DNA from: CAZBMJ01 sp964493205
Lineage (GTDB): Bacteria; Myxococcota; UBA727; JABDBI01
Assembly: GCA_964493205.1 (NCBI GenBank)
Contig: CAZBMJ010000016.1
Span: 1 to 47,645, forward strand
Direction: 5' to 3'
DNA length: 47,645 nt
Part shown: one piece after another, positions 8,722 to 16,184 of the stretch
Numbering within the stretch: position 1 is the stretch's first letter
How the letters are laid out: every line of letters begins with the position of its first letter
Translations under genes and position numbers: made by a program
Notes under the pieces: model-generated
Databases searched by the model: none
What the model saw: only the letters and a program-made list of their open reading frames with translations
What the model was told of the DNA's origin: nothing

Positions 8722-10404
8722 ATGAAGACCAATATTCAAATGAAAGCTATTTATAAAGACCTTAAAAAAGATGCTCAAGGTGGACAAATTAATGAGCAAC
8801 AAATGCAAGCATTAATAAAGAATGCACAAGAGCTAAATCAATCATCTAAAAGTAATCATCCTCACCTACAAAATATTGCTAATCATTTGCACCATTCTCA
8901 TCATACGCCTAAGGGTAATAAATCCTTAAAAGCTCTTATTAAACATCATACTGATAGATTCACTCCTCAGGCTTATACCATGGCCAAAAACTTTTTAAGG
9001 ACAGGTACATTTACTCAAAGCAACATTTCCCATAGCACTGCCAACACTCATTTTCATCATACAAGTGCACCTCTTAGTCCAGCAAACCATCCTAGACCAT
9101 CAAACATGCCTGCTGCCACCACAAATACTACTCCTGCAGCAGTGGCTATTAGACCAGCTCCATCTAGCACCCTAAATGCACCTTCAAATATATCTCCTCG
9201 TCCAGCTACTCCTTTGGTTAATAATCATGTTACACCTACTACTGTGCCATCATCATATAGACCGACAATGCCTCCTACTCCTGTAGTTAACAGGCCAGTT
9301 GCTTCTGTGGGCACGCCATCATCATCATATAGACCAACAATGCCTTCTACTCCTGTCATTAACACTCCAGTTGTTTCTGCTGGTATGCCGTCATCATCAC
9401 CTAGACCAACAATGCCATCTGCTCCTGTTATTAATACTCCAGTTGTTTCTGCGGGCACGCCATCTGCTCCAACAGCTCCTACCATTGTAGAAGCTCCATC
9501 ACTAAGTGTTAATGGCCCAGAAACTATTAATGGCAGTAATGTAATCGTGGATTTCCATGGTAAGAAAACTTGGAATGTTCATTGGTTCCCCATGAAAGAA
9601 ACTAAAGTGGGTGGTGATCCTATTAACAATCTTTATGCAGTAGGTGGCCCGCTTCATAAACTTGATATGGTGAGTGGTAAAAATGCTAGAGGCTATGAAA
9701 ATAGTAATTATCACAAAACAGGTTCAGAGCATGCATGGTGGGGCCATTGCAATAATGCCTCTGAAATAGCCTGTTTATTACCTGAAGTTAAACGTCCAGT
9801 AATTATGAAAGGTGCAGATGGCTCTGATGTGAAGTTTAGTAAAAATGATATTCAAGGTATATTAACTAAAGTATCATCTCATTTGTCTAGTAACGTAGAC
9901 TTTAAGGGTGAGCGATACAATGGTGCTGGCAGCAACCCATTTGATCCAGCGCCAGAGCTATTTATCTCTACTCTTAAAGAATGGTCAAAAGATAAATTAG
10001 CTTTTGTTATGGATATTGATAATAAAGAACAAGTTTGGAATTTTCCTTATGATTCAGCCAAAATAATAGAATCTTCTACTGCACCTGCAGGTTTTAATCC
10101 TTCAAGTATCAGTGCTTCTGGAAACATTAAATATTATCATATCAATATGGAAGGCTCAGGTTATCCAGATAAAAGACGCGTTTATGATTGCTACGTAGTA
10201 TACGGTAATGATGGCAAAGTAGTAAGCAGTAATTGGATTAAAATGCCATCTAATCATGCAAATCCAGACTTTTTGTGGAGACCACATCCAGTAGGTGATT
10301 TAATGAGCAAAAATACTTGGACCTACAAAGATGGGGTTAAAGTGAATAATCCAGAAGTTGATATGGGATTAGTCTATGATATTTATATGCAATCAATAGC
10401 TTAA
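8722..10404 (+). CDS. Transglutaminase-elicitor-like protein with repeat linker
   Basis: A 560-residue protein. ATG 8722 follows GAGGA at four bases; an in-frame ATG at 8674 has no ribosome site and abuts the terminator. Residues 1-110 are His/Asn/Gln-rich and polar. Residues about 120-255 are a Pro/Ser/Thr linker with 24-residue repeats. The globular C-terminal domain (about 270-560) contains HAWWGHCNNASEIACLLPE with candidate nucleophile Cys343, and later a PDFLWRPHP segment. I associate these motifs with the transglutaminase elicitor family first known from oomycete GP42; the recollection is from memory. No signal peptide is visible, so any export would be non-classical. Crosslinking activity and an effector role are inference. 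Confidence 0.6.
   Translation: MKTNIQMKAIYKDLKKDAQGGQINEQQMQALIKNAQELNQSSKSNHPHLQNIANHLHHSHHTPKGNKSLKALIKHHTDRFTPQAYTMAKNFLRTGTFTQSNISHSTANTHFHHTSAPLSPANHPRPSNMPAATTNTTPAAVAIRPAPSSTLNAPSNISPRPATPLVNNHVTPTTVPSSYRPTMPPTPVVNRPVASVGTPSSSYRPTMPSTPVINTPVVSAGMPSSSPRPTMPSAPVINTPVVSAGTPSAPTAPTIVEAPSLSVNGPETINGSNVIVDFHGKKTWNVHWFPMKETKVGGDPINNLYAVGGPLHKLDMVSGKNARGYENSNYHKTGSEHAWWGHCNNASEIACLLPEVKRPVIMKGADGSDVKFSKNDIQGILTKVSSHLSSNVDFKGERYNGAGSNPFDPAPELFISTLKEWSKDKLAFVMDIDNKEQVWNFPYDSAKIIESSTAPAGFNPSSISASGNIKYYHINMEGSGYPDKRRVYDCYVVYGNDGKVVSSNWIKMPSNHANPDFLWRPHPVGDLMSKNTWTYKDGVKVNNPEVDMGLVYDIYMQSIA
9219..9470 (+). repeat. 72-bp in-frame tandem repeats (Pro/Ser/Thr linker)
   Basis: The word AGACC(A/G)ACAATGCC recurs at 9259, 9331 and 9403, a period of 72 bases (24 codons). 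Units encode variants of SSSYRPTMPSTPV-INTPVVSAG. Units two and three are the most alike. Confidence 0.8.
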
Positions 10405-10425
10405 TTTTATTATAATTTATGTAAG

Positions 10426-10449
10426 TAGCCGATGATTATACGTCGGCTA
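10426..10449. terminator. Bidirectional terminator between convergent genes
   Basis: TAGCCGA and TCGGCTA form a perfect seven-base stem around a ten-base loop, followed by a T-rich stretch and preceded by an A/T-rich stretch. It overlaps the folE stop codon and serves the convergent genes on either side. Confidence 0.7.
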
Positions 10450-10998
10450 TTTATTTATGCAGGCAAAAAATTCATTTTTTAAATTATTTTCATCAAATAA
10501 GCCACTAAAATCAGTAGTGATACTGGTGCTATTTTGTTTTTTTACGCCTCGCATCATCATGCAAAAGTGTTGAGCCTCCACATAGACTGCCACACCTAAG
10601 GGGTTTAAAATATCTTTTAGGTTTTGGGCTATTTCATGAGTTAAATTTTCTTGCACTTGCAATCTTTTCGATAAAATATCAATTATTCTTGAAACTTTGC
10701 TTAAGCCAATAATTTTTTTATTAGGCATATACGCCAAGTGGACTACTCCAAAAAATGGCAACATATGGTGTTCACACAAAGAATAAAATTCAATATTTTT
10801 TTGTAATACCATACCGCTAGACTCAGTATTAAATACAGCATCACCAATAATCTCTTTAGGGCTTATACCCATACCACTTGTTAGTTCTAAGAAAGCTTTT
10901 TCTACTCTCTGAGGAGTTTTTTCTAATCCTTCTCTAGCTGGGTTTTCATTGAGCGCAATTAAGATTTCATGCACACAAGAGGCTATAGTAGTTTTCAT
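10447..10998 (-). CDS. folE: GTP cyclohydrolase I (FolE)
   Basis: A 183-residue enzyme when started at ATG 10998, which has AAGG eight to ten bases upstream. The longer open frame to 11121 runs through a repeat element and has no family match. Zinc ligands are Cys75 and His78 in SLCEHHMLPFFG and Cys146 in EAQHFCMMMRG. The family segment IGLSKVSRIIDILSKRLQVQE is complete. It converts GTP to 7,8-dihydroneopterin triphosphate, the first step of folate biosynthesis. The FolB-like gene lies upstream on the same strand; the two are now separated by a MITE-like repeat that probably carries the folE leader. Confidence 0.95.
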   Translation of the reverse strand: MKTTIASCVHEILIALNENPAREGLEKTPQRVEKAFLELTSGMGISPKEIIGDAVFNTESSGMVLQKNIEFYSLCEHHMLPFFGVVHLAYMPNKKIIGLSKVSRIIDILSKRLQVQENLTHEIAQNLKDILNPLGVAVYVEAQHFCMMMRGVKKQNSTSITTDFSGLFDENNLKNEFFACINK

Positions 10999-11016
10999 AA
11001 TTAACCTTATTTTAAG

Positions 11017-11139
11017 GTGAGTTCGAAGTAAGAAAACTTTAAATACAAGTTTTGAGTCGGTTTCTACGTGCCACGCCTTGTGCGAGGCATCCAGACAATT
11101 AATCCGTAGGGAGAAGCTCAATTCTTATGTCGAACTCAC
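11017..11139. mobile_element. MITE-like palindromic element (123 bp)
   Basis: The ends are near-perfect 18-base inverted repeats: 11017-11034 begins GTGAGTTCGA and 11122-11139 ends TCGAACTCAC, with 16 of 18 paired. Inside, 11064-11094 is a 31-base unit starting CTACGTGCC and ending GCATCCAG that recurs as an inverted pair between aroA and aroE (42598-42692). It encodes no protein. It is richer in GC than its surroundings and lies between folE and the FolB-like gene. Confidence 0.65.
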
Positions 11140-11140
11140 G

Positions 11141-11497
11141 TTATTTTAAAAAAATTCTTATAACTGCGTCAGTATGGCATAAAAGTTTTATTTCTAAATA
11201 CCCATTGGTGATAAGTGGAGAAAAATTTAGGGCTCTATTTTTTATCTCACCATTCAAGCTTTTATGCTCACAAGAGTAACTATCTTCTAAAATATTTTTA
11301 ATAAATAAACAAAATTTATAATAGTCACAAGTATCTTTTATTGAATCAAGTTGACTGGCATATAAAAAATCACCATATAACGTAAATTTTAATTTAGCAC
11401 TTATTGTACAGTTATTAATAAAACATAATTTCTTAAGTTTAAAATAATAATTATTTACATATACAGAAGTTAGTATTTTATATTTTTTATTGGCCAT
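11141..11497 (-). CDS. Divergent dihydroneopterin aldolase-like (FolB-like) protein
   Basis: A 118-residue protein of FolB length. The segment QLDSIKDTCDYYKFCLFIKNIL matches the FolB stretch x-x-D-D-I-x-D-T-V-D-Y-x-x-L, including the conserved Tyr. The rest is weak. The usual LIE region reads CEHKSLNGEI, and the terminal K-P-x-A lysine motif reads LLCHTDAVIR, so the catalytic lysine is not evident. FolB cleaves dihydroneopterin to 6-hydroxymethyl-dihydropterin; the position beside folE supports the pathway. Alternatively it belongs to the wider T-fold group. There is no clear ribosome site. Confidence 0.5.
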   Translation of the reverse strand: MANKKYKILTSVYVNNYYFKLKKLCFINNCTISAKLKFTLYGDFLYASQLDSIKDTCDYYKFCLFIKNILEDSYSCEHKSLNGEIKNRALNFSPLITNGYLEIKLLCHTDAVIRIFLK

Positions 11498-11637
11498 ACT
11501 ATATGGTAACTAAAAATTTTTAAAAAAAAAGCGATTTTTTTTCTTTTTTATGAAGTTAGCATTATCCTGAAGCTACAAGTTAAATGTCATTAAAAGTATT
11601 TGTATTTTTAATGGGTTATCTTTGTAAGGGAGATTTC

Positions 11638-12714
11638 ATGATAAAAAAAATGCTCACAACGGCTTTTGTAGCAAGTCAAATAGCTAGCTTTTGCGCTTCA
11701 GCAGAAGTTATAACAGAAGAATCTGTAAAAAAACATGTGGATTATGGAGATAACTCTGGTCACTTTTTGCTTACCAGTACTGACGAAAATTTTTCTTTAG
11801 GTTTTAAGGGCTTACTACAACAAAAAACTGAAGTATCCTATGCTGATAAAAAAACTGGTGTTGCTTTAACGTTACCTAAAGCTAGATTAAAATTATTTGG
11901 TAGAGCATTTCATCCAAATATAAACTATTTTGTACAAACACAATTTGAAAAGAGTGATCATGTTTCAAAAAAACTAATAGGCCCATATAAATATGAAGTT
12001 TTAGGCACCAGTTATTTACAAGATTATTACTTAAACCTAGGTATGCCAAGTCATAGCGTACATGCTCGTTTTGGTAAGTTCACCATGCCTTTTTCCAGAC
12101 ATTATATGGTAGGTGGTGCGCAACTAAGATCACCAGTACACAGCTTAGCAAGACAAGCCTTTGAAATAACTGATAATAATAAAGATATTGGTGTAATGAT
12201 TCACAGTGGTTTTAATATCCCTATTGAATACGCTTTGGCTATTGTAAGCAATGGTGTAGTAGGTCGCTTGGGCTACAACCATAAGGGTATTGATGCTTTT
12301 GAATTGGTAGACTTTAGGGGCGGTGATGCTCGTTTTGGTGTTGGCGTAGGTGGATTTTTGCATACGGACTATTTAAGCAAAGAAATAAACGATTATAGAG
12401 CAACTCTAGACTTTATTTTTAAACTAAAAAACACTTCTTCTCATGGTGAAGTTTATTATGCCAATAGAAACAAAATTCAATCATTTGGAGCTAATATAGA
12501 CGTTGGTTATTTGCTTCATAAATTTGAACCAGTGGTTCATTACTCTTATCTTAAACCAAATCTTGATATAAAAGACCAAGCTCACGAAGTTACCTTAGGC
12601 ACTAACTATTATATCTATGGCCATAACTTGAAAGCACAACCCTATTTTGGCATGCAACATATTAAAGCCGCCAACAGATTTTTGGGTGGCGTTCAGCTCC
12701 AGTTTGCTTTTTAG
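11638..12714 (+). CDS. Outer-membrane porin, phosphate-selective porin O/P-like
   Basis: A 358-residue precursor from ATG 11638, which has AAGGGAG just upstream; the longer frame from 11584 adds a segment with no ribosome site. The signal peptide MIKKMLTTAFVASQIASFCASA ends near residue 22. The mature part alternates short polar and aromatic strands (for example HPNINYFVQTQFE and HARFGKFTMPFSRHYM) and ends with a terminal Phe (VQLQFAF), typical of a beta-barrel. The KAR-x-x-x-G-x-x-x-P-x-x-x-Y-x-x-Q arrangement and GKFTMPFSR are like OprO/OprP-family porins. Substrate preference cannot be read from the sequence. Confidence 0.8.
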   Translation: MIKKMLTTAFVASQIASFCASAEVITEESVKKHVDYGDNSGHFLLTSTDENFSLGFKGLLQQKTEVSYADKKTGVALTLPKARLKLFGRAFHPNINYFVQTQFEKSDHVSKKLIGPYKYEVLGTSYLQDYYLNLGMPSHSVHARFGKFTMPFSRHYMVGGAQLRSPVHSLARQAFEITDNNKDIGVMIHSGFNIPIEYALAIVSNGVVGRLGYNHKGIDAFELVDFRGGDARFGVGVGGFLHTDYLSKEINDYRATLDFIFKLKNTSSHGEVYYANRNKIQSFGANIDVGYLLHKFEPVVHYSYLKPNLDIKDQAHEVTLGTNYYIYGHNLKAQPYFGMQHIKAANRFLGGVQLQFAF

Positions 12715-12724
12715 TTTAAGTTAT

Positions 12725-12816
12725 TGTCTTTGCGAACCTTGAGCGTAAGCGAAAGGTGTGGCAATCTAGGCGTTATTTCTGGATTGCCTCGTTGCTTAAA
12801 GCGCCTCGCAAAGACA
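12725..12816. repeat. Palindromic intergenic repeat (about 92 bp)
   Basis: The ends TGTCTTTGCGA and TCGCAAAGACA are inverted copies, and most of each 40-base arm pairs with the other (GGCAATCTAG against CTGGATTGCC). This looks like the palindromic repeats scattered between genes in many AT-rich intracellular bacteria. It lies just after the porin stop. Confidence 0.6.
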
Positions 12817-12843
12817 CTATTACCTAAAATGGTAGTAAGCAGT

Positions 12844-12868
12844 AAAAACCCCCTTACTTGGGGGTTTT
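12844..12868. terminator. Bidirectional terminator between porin and lipoprotein genes
   Basis: AAAACCCCC and GGGGGTTTT form a perfect nine-base stem around TTACTT. A and T tracts on opposite sides allow termination from both convergent genes. Confidence 0.85.
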
Positions 12869-12886
12869 GTGGTTTTATTATAAAGT

Positions 12887-15214
12887 TTATTGTATTTGTT
12901 GTATACCAAGATTTCTTCCAATTTTCCCCAACATATTCATTTTTAGATCGTTATTATTTTTAATACTCATAATCATACCAAAAGCGGAATTTCTATTATC
13001 TTTGGTCAATTCACTCATTTTCAAATTCTCTATTTTATTAACCATAACTTGCATCATAACTTTAGCTTCCTCATTATTCTTTTCATCCAGCTTTTTAAAA
13101 GCGGTAGCAATATTAGAGGGGGTAAGATTTTCATTATTATCTAGCAGAGCTTCTAGCACTAGTTTTGAAGCTTCGCTTGGGTTATCAACGGCAGCTGTTA
13201 ACAAAGCATTAGCATGGTAACCTTCACGATACATAATACTGATATTAGTAATATCTTTAAGAGCAGTCTTTATATCATCCTTATTTAGCATATTGGTAAG
13301 CATATTCTTTATTAACTCAGTATTATTTTTTAGAGTTACAAAAGTTTTAAGAGCAGAGTCTATATAGTTTAGATCTGTCATTTTCAAATTCTCTATTTTA
13401 TCAACTATAACTTGCATCATAGCTTTAGCTTCCTTATTATTCTTTTCATCCAGCTTTTTAAAAGCGGTAGCAATATTAGAGGGGGTAAGATTTTCATTAT
13501 TATCTAGCAGAGCTTCTAGCACTAGTTTTGAAGCTTCGCTTGGGTTATCAACGGCAGCTGTTAACAAAGCATTAGCATGGTAACCTTCACGATACATAAT
13601 ACTGATATTAGTAATATCTTTAAGAGCAGTCTTTATATCATCCTTATTTAGCATATTGGTAAGCATATTCTTTATTAACTCAGTATTATTTTTTAGAGTT
13701 ACAAAAGTTTTAAGAGCAGAGTCTATATAGTTTAGATCTGTCATTTTCAAATTCTCTATTTTATCAACTATAACTTGCATCATAGCTTTAGCTTCCTTAT
13801 TATTCTTTTCATCCAGCTTTTTAAAAGCGGTAGCAATATTAGAGGGGGTAAGATTTTCATTATTATCTAGCAGAGCTTCTAGCACTAGTTTTGAAGCTTC
13901 GCTTGGGTTATCAACGGCAGCTGTTAACATGTTGCTTGCACTCCCATTTTCATAGCCTTTTAGAGCATTTTTGACTTCATCTTTAGCAAGAAGTTGTGTG
14001 GTCATGTTAGATTGTGATTTTTGCTCTTCTGACGTTAAATTTTTTTGTTTTGTTAATTTTTCTAAAGCAGATATTTTTTGTGCAGGAGTGATTTTATCAT
14101 TTTTAAGCATTGCTTCTAAAGCTATTGCATTATCAGCAGAAGGTTTTTGAGCAACAATTTCATTAATTATATTAGTGGCAAGATTTGGAGATAATGTAAT
14201 AAAAAAATTTTCTATTTTTTCTGCAGATCCCGCAGCTAAGGGGTTATTTTTTAGTTTATTTTCAGCTTTATCTTTAGCTTCTAGCGCTGCCAGCTTTTCT
14301 TGTTCAGCATCAGTTTTAGCCTCTACCGCAGCTTTCTCAGCTAATTTAGCTTGTGCCAGTTTATTTTCAGCATCAGTTTTAGCCTCTACCGCAGCTTTCT
14401 CAGCTAATTTAGCTTGTGCTAGATTATTTTCAGCAGTTTTCTGCGCTTGCTGAGCCAGTGTTAGTTTAGTTTCAGCAGCTTTTTGAGCTTGTTCAGCCTG
14501 TGCTAGTTTAGTTTTAGCCTCAGCCAATTGTTGAGCTGTGGGGGTAGCGGAGGATTTTAAAGTATTAAGTTTACCTTCAGCTAAATTTTTAGCAGCTTCA
14601 GCTTGTGCTAGATTATTTTCAGCAGTTTTCTGCGCTTGCTGAGCCAGTGTTAGTTTAGTTTCAGCATCAGTTTGAGCTTGTTTAGCTTCTTTTTCAGCTA
14701 ATTTAGCTTGTGCCAGTTTATTTCCAACCTGTTGTAGTTTAAGATTAGCTTGATCTTTAGCTTCTGTAGCTGCTTTTAATTTAGCTTCAGCAGTTTTCTG
14801 TGCTTGCTCAGCCAGTGCTAGTTTATTTTGAGCCTCAGCCAATTCGGGGCTAGCCGATGATTGTAAAGCAGTAAGTTGACCTTCAGCTTGTTCCAGATTA
14901 TTTTCAGCAGTTTTTTGCGCTTGTTCAGCTTTATCTTTAGCTTCTGTAGCTGCTTTTAATTTAGCTTCAGCTTCTAAAAGTTTTTGAGCTGTAGGGTTAA
15001 AATTTCTTAGAGCTGTTAAATCACCTTCAGCTTTTAATTTATCAGCTTGAGCTTTTGCCAAGTCATCTTGAGCTATTTTTAGCTTCTCTTGTGCATCTTT
15101 TTTTTCGCTTTCTAAAGCAGAATTGTCACTACTTGCTACTTTAGCTGGGATACAGCCAGAAGCTAAGCATAATAAAAGTATAGTGAATTTTATAAATAAC
15201 TTATTTTTTAACAT
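12887..15214 (-). CDS. Lipoprotein with long Ala/Lys coiled coil and tandem repeats
   Basis: A 775-residue lipoprotein from ATG 15214 (GAGAG upstream; an in-frame TTG lies 15 bases earlier). The signal ends LLLCLASGC, giving a lipidated Cys21. Residues about 30-330 are a continuous Ala/Lys/Gln/Glu coiled coil built from AEQAQKTAENNLAQAE-type heptads, resembling TolA or Lpp-like stalks. Residues about 340-770 are helical and contain three copies of a 121-residue unit beginning near AVDNPSEASKLVLEALL. I recognise no enzyme domain. It may span the periplasm or cell surface; that role is inference. Confidence 0.8.
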   Translation of the reverse strand: MLKNKLFIKFTILLLCLASGCIPAKVASSDNSALESEKKDAQEKLKIAQDDLAKAQADKLKAEGDLTALRNFNPTAQKLLEAEAKLKAATEAKDKAEQAQKTAENNLEQAEGQLTALQSSASPELAEAQNKLALAEQAQKTAEAKLKAATEAKDQANLKLQQVGNKLAQAKLAEKEAKQAQTDAETKLTLAQQAQKTAENNLAQAEAAKNLAEGKLNTLKSSATPTAQQLAEAKTKLAQAEQAQKAAETKLTLAQQAQKTAENNLAQAKLAEKAAVEAKTDAENKLAQAKLAEKAAVEAKTDAEQEKLAALEAKDKAENKLKNNPLAAGSAEKIENFFITLSPNLATNIINEIVAQKPSADNAIALEAMLKNDKITPAQKISALEKLTKQKNLTSEEQKSQSNMTTQLLAKDEVKNALKGYENGSASNMLTAAVDNPSEASKLVLEALLDNNENLTPSNIATAFKKLDEKNNKEAKAMMQVIVDKIENLKMTDLNYIDSALKTFVTLKNNTELIKNMLTNMLNKDDIKTALKDITNISIMYREGYHANALLTAAVDNPSEASKLVLEALLDNNENLTPSNIATAFKKLDEKNNKEAKAMMQVIVDKIENLKMTDLNYIDSALKTFVTLKNNTELIKNMLTNMLNKDDIKTALKDITNISIMYREGYHANALLTAAVDNPSEASKLVLEALLDNNENLTPSNIATAFKKLDEKNNEEAKVMMQVMVNKIENLKMSELTKDNRNSAFGMIMSIKNNNDLKMNMLGKIGRNLGIQQIQ
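13018..13930 (-). repeat. 363-bp tandem repeats inside the lipoprotein gene
   Basis: The word TTTTCAAATTCTCTATTTTA occurs at 13018, 13381 and 13744, giving a period of exactly 363 bases (121 codons). The second unit and the matching parts of its neighbours look almost base-identical. The third copy is partial and breaks off near 13930. The in-frame period means copy number can change without a frameshift. Confidence 0.9.
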
Positions 15215-15286
15215 ATTTATAGCTCTCAAATTAAAAGTACTCTCTTTTATCTACTATTTTATATTTATTATGCAAGGTATTTAATG

Positions 15287-15437
15287 TAAAAACCCTGCCC
15301 ATAAGATCAGAGTTTTTATAAACTATTTATTTATATAGTTTAAGGCATTTTTATTGGAACATATATTATATCATTTTCTCTTTGCATAATAACCAACAAG
15401 GTATCCTCTGATTGGGCTGAATCTATTATGGATTTAG
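15287..15437 (-). repeat. Left direct repeat: duplicated 3' end of htrA
   Basis: These 151 bases match 17151-17301 at a fixed offset of 1864, with a single mismatch at 15307 (T versus G). The copy carries the htrA terminator hairpin and, from 15340, the last 32 or so codons of htrA as a headless fragment. Together with the right copy it brackets the abiE genes. The rest of the 367-base gene-free stretch 15230-15596 holds AT-rich sequence and the abiE promoter. Confidence 0.95.
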
Positions 15438-15547
15438 GTGAGAAGCTGTTTTAGTTTTTTGATCTGGCAGAATTTAATAATACAAATAAAATTTTGTTTA
15501 TTTTCGCATAGATATGTTCATATTTACATTAAACATTAATAATTTTT

Positions 15548-15576
15548 TTGACAAATTGTCGTATAATGACTATAAT
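15548..15576 (+). promoter_or_regulatory. Consensus promoter with operator-like palindrome for abiEi-abiEii
   Basis: A perfect TTGACA (15548-15553) and a perfect TATAAT (15571-15576) are separated by exactly 17 bases. The -35 box overlaps the perfect palindrome GACAAATTGTC (15550-15560). AbiEi antitoxins are known to repress their own operon by binding inverted repeats, so this palindrome is a natural operator candidate. Confidence 0.75.
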
Positions 15577-15596
15577 GCTGGTAGGGTGGTGGAGAT

Positions 15597-16184
15597 ATGT
15601 ATCAAACTAGAATTAAACCAATACAATCAGCTCTTGAGCCAGGAAAAGTCTATCGACGTAGAGATTTGACAGGGTTATCATCTAATTTGGACAGGTATTT
15701 GCCTAAATTGGTAGAAAAAGGCGTACTTCGCAAGATAACGCGTGGACTTTATGTTTGTCCTATGAATACTGTATTTGGGGAAGCTTTGCCCGATGAGCAA
15801 CAACTGCTCAAAACATTTTTGAGAGATGAGCATTTTGTGGTGTTCAGCCTTAGTGTTTTTAATTCTCTTGGTTTGGGTACCACACAGCTGTATAATCAAC
15901 GAATTGTGGTAAATCGAAAACGTCATGGTGAATTTATACTGGGTGATAGAAAATATTTCTTTCATCGCAGGTTAGAAGTGCCAACACCAAAGCAAGTAAC
16001 CCGCGAATATTTTGTAATGGAATTATTAAACAGATTAAACGATTTAGCAGAAAATCAACAAGCAGTACTTAAGCATCTAAAAGAAAAACTTCCAGATTTT
16101 GATCAAAAAAAGCTTCTTTATGCCAAAAAACATTATGCAACATATTCAGCACAATTAAAATTTGACAAAATTTATGCTGCCTAA
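15597..16184 (+). CDS. abiEi: AbiEi-type antitoxin (type IV toxin-antitoxin)
   Basis: A 195-residue protein with an N-terminal winged-helix domain (about residues 14-56, PGKVYRRRDLTGLS to ITRGLYVCP) typical of AbiEi/DUF6088 antitoxins. The C-terminal domain (about 90-195) is the part that in characterised members is needed to counter the toxin. The ATG follows GGTGGTGGAG. In the AbiE family the antitoxin also autorepresses the operon, consistent with the palindrome at the promoter. The toxin gene overlaps its 3' end by 11 bases. The module lies between duplicated copies of the htrA 3' end, which points to acquisition. Confidence 0.9.
   Translation: MYQTRIKPIQSALEPGKVYRRRDLTGLSSNLDRYLPKLVEKGVLRKITRGLYVCPMNTVFGEALPDEQQLLKTFLRDEHFVVFSLSVFNSLGLGTTQLYNQRIVVNRKRHGEFILGDRKYFFHRRLEVPTPKQVTREYFVMELLNRLNDLAENQQAVLKHLKEKLPDFDQKKLLYAKKHYATYSAQLKFDKIYAA

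Noticed and set aside
9299..9490. Plus-strand His/Leu-rich frame inside the repeat linker
   Set aside because: Out-of-frame reading of the 72-bp repeats of the larger gene.
10999..11121. N-terminal extension of FolE
   Set aside because: The extra codons lie in the MITE-like element and have no family match; ATG 10998 has a good ribosome site.
13018..13930. Insertion sequence or mobile element
   Set aside because: The repeated units are in-frame coding repeats with no transposase or inverted ends.
14175..14453. Plus-strand open frame opposite the coiled-coil lipoprotein
   Set aside because: Repetitive shadow of the lipoprotein heptads; no independent support.
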